Below are positions 13,629 to 13,719 of a stretch of 13,719 nt of DNA, piece by piece. Source of the DNA: CAYPHJ01 sp964410485 (GTDB lineage: Bacteria; Desulfobacterota; Binatia; UBA9968). The notes beneath the pieces were generated by a model. The model did no database searches. It was not told the origin of the DNA and was given only the letters and a program-made list of their open reading frames with translations. Numbering within the stretch: the stretch's first letter is position 1; every line of letters begins with the position of its first letter. The position numbers and the translations under genes are program-made. The stretch spans positions 1 through 13,719 of the forward strand of contig CAYPHJ010000117.1 in NCBI GenBank assembly GCA_964410485.1, in the 5' to 3' direction.

Positions 13629-13719
13629 ATGATTGAAGGCTTGAAAGACAAAGTCGTCATTGTGAGTGGGCGAGGACAACATTCAGGTGAACGTTCTCGC
13701 CCCGGGAAACACACTTTCG
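13629..13719 (+). pseudogene. Short-chain dehydrogenase/reductase with internal deletion and frameshift (partial at window end)
   Basis: The ATG at 13629 opens MIEGLKDKVVIVSGRG, the normal first strand and start of the cofactor loop of an SDR enzyme. Within a few codons the reading changes: in the +1 frame, 13675-13719 reads DNIQVNVLAPGNTLS. That matches the conserved SDR segment N-V-x-A-P-G-x-T, normally some 150 residues further on. So about 150 codons, including the catalytic Ser-Tyr-Lys, appear to be deleted, with a frame change at a junction near 13666-13675. The original frame simply runs on as HSGERSRPG, which has no SDR features. TATAAT occurs at 13612-13617, but no -35 stands at the right distance. 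The gene continues beyond the window. An assembly error is the main alternative. Confidence 0.6.

Overview
The window looks like a chromosomal segment of an uncultured, aerobic, Gram-negative-type bacterium of moderate GC content. It carries no RNA genes, CRISPR array, insertion sequence or phage genes that I can recognise. The gene content (A1-type heme-copper oxidase operon, DUF420 protein, slipin/NfeD operon, zinc alcohol dehydrogenase) and the several families of short inverted intergenic repeats resemble environmental soil or subsurface lineages such as Methylomirabilota/Rokubacteria, Binatota/Desulfobacterota or Acidobacteriota. The sequence alone does not let me choose between them.

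Layout. (1) Positions 1-122 hold the tail of what may be a membrane protein. (2) Positions 307-3482 (+) are a three-gene operon: a repeated glycine-zipper protein of unknown function, an NfeD1b-type membrane serine protease, and the flotillin-like protein FloA. (3) Positions 3542-4461 (-) are a dps-perR-like operon. Its promoter (4495-4523) is overlapped by two 7-1-7 type palindromes that look like the binding sites of the PerR-like repressor. (4) Positions 4708-11656 (-) are a ten-gene cytochrome c oxidase operon, in transcription order: subunit II, subunit I, heme A synthase, heme O synthase, a 41-residue membrane protein, a divergent subunit III, a CxxC membrane protein, a second subunit III, subunit IV, and a DUF420 protein. 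Four of the junctions are 4-base start/stop overlaps. (5) Positions 11811-12317 (+) encode a divergently transcribed CopD-like membrane protein. (6) Positions 12440-13537 (+) encode a zinc-dependent medium-chain dehydrogenase. (7) From 13629 to the window end lies the start of a short-chain dehydrogenase that appears to have lost most of its Rossmann domain and shifted frame.

How the genes fit together. The oxidase operon supplies a complete catalytic core (CuA, heme a, heme a3-CuB, both proton channels) and its own heme A pathway. No Sco or CtaG/Cox11 copper-delivery protein is visible. The CxxC protein, the DUF420 protein and the CopD-like neighbour are candidates for some of that work. The Dps/PerR pair would handle the peroxide and iron stress that comes with aerobic respiration. 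The NfeD/FloA module with its glycine-zipper partner is probably concerned with membrane organisation or envelope stress.

The observations I rate highest are the glycine-zipper/NfeD/FloA module, the paired palindromes on the dps promoter, the two subunit III paralogues with complementary losses of conserved motifs, and the internally deleted dehydrogenase at the right edge.
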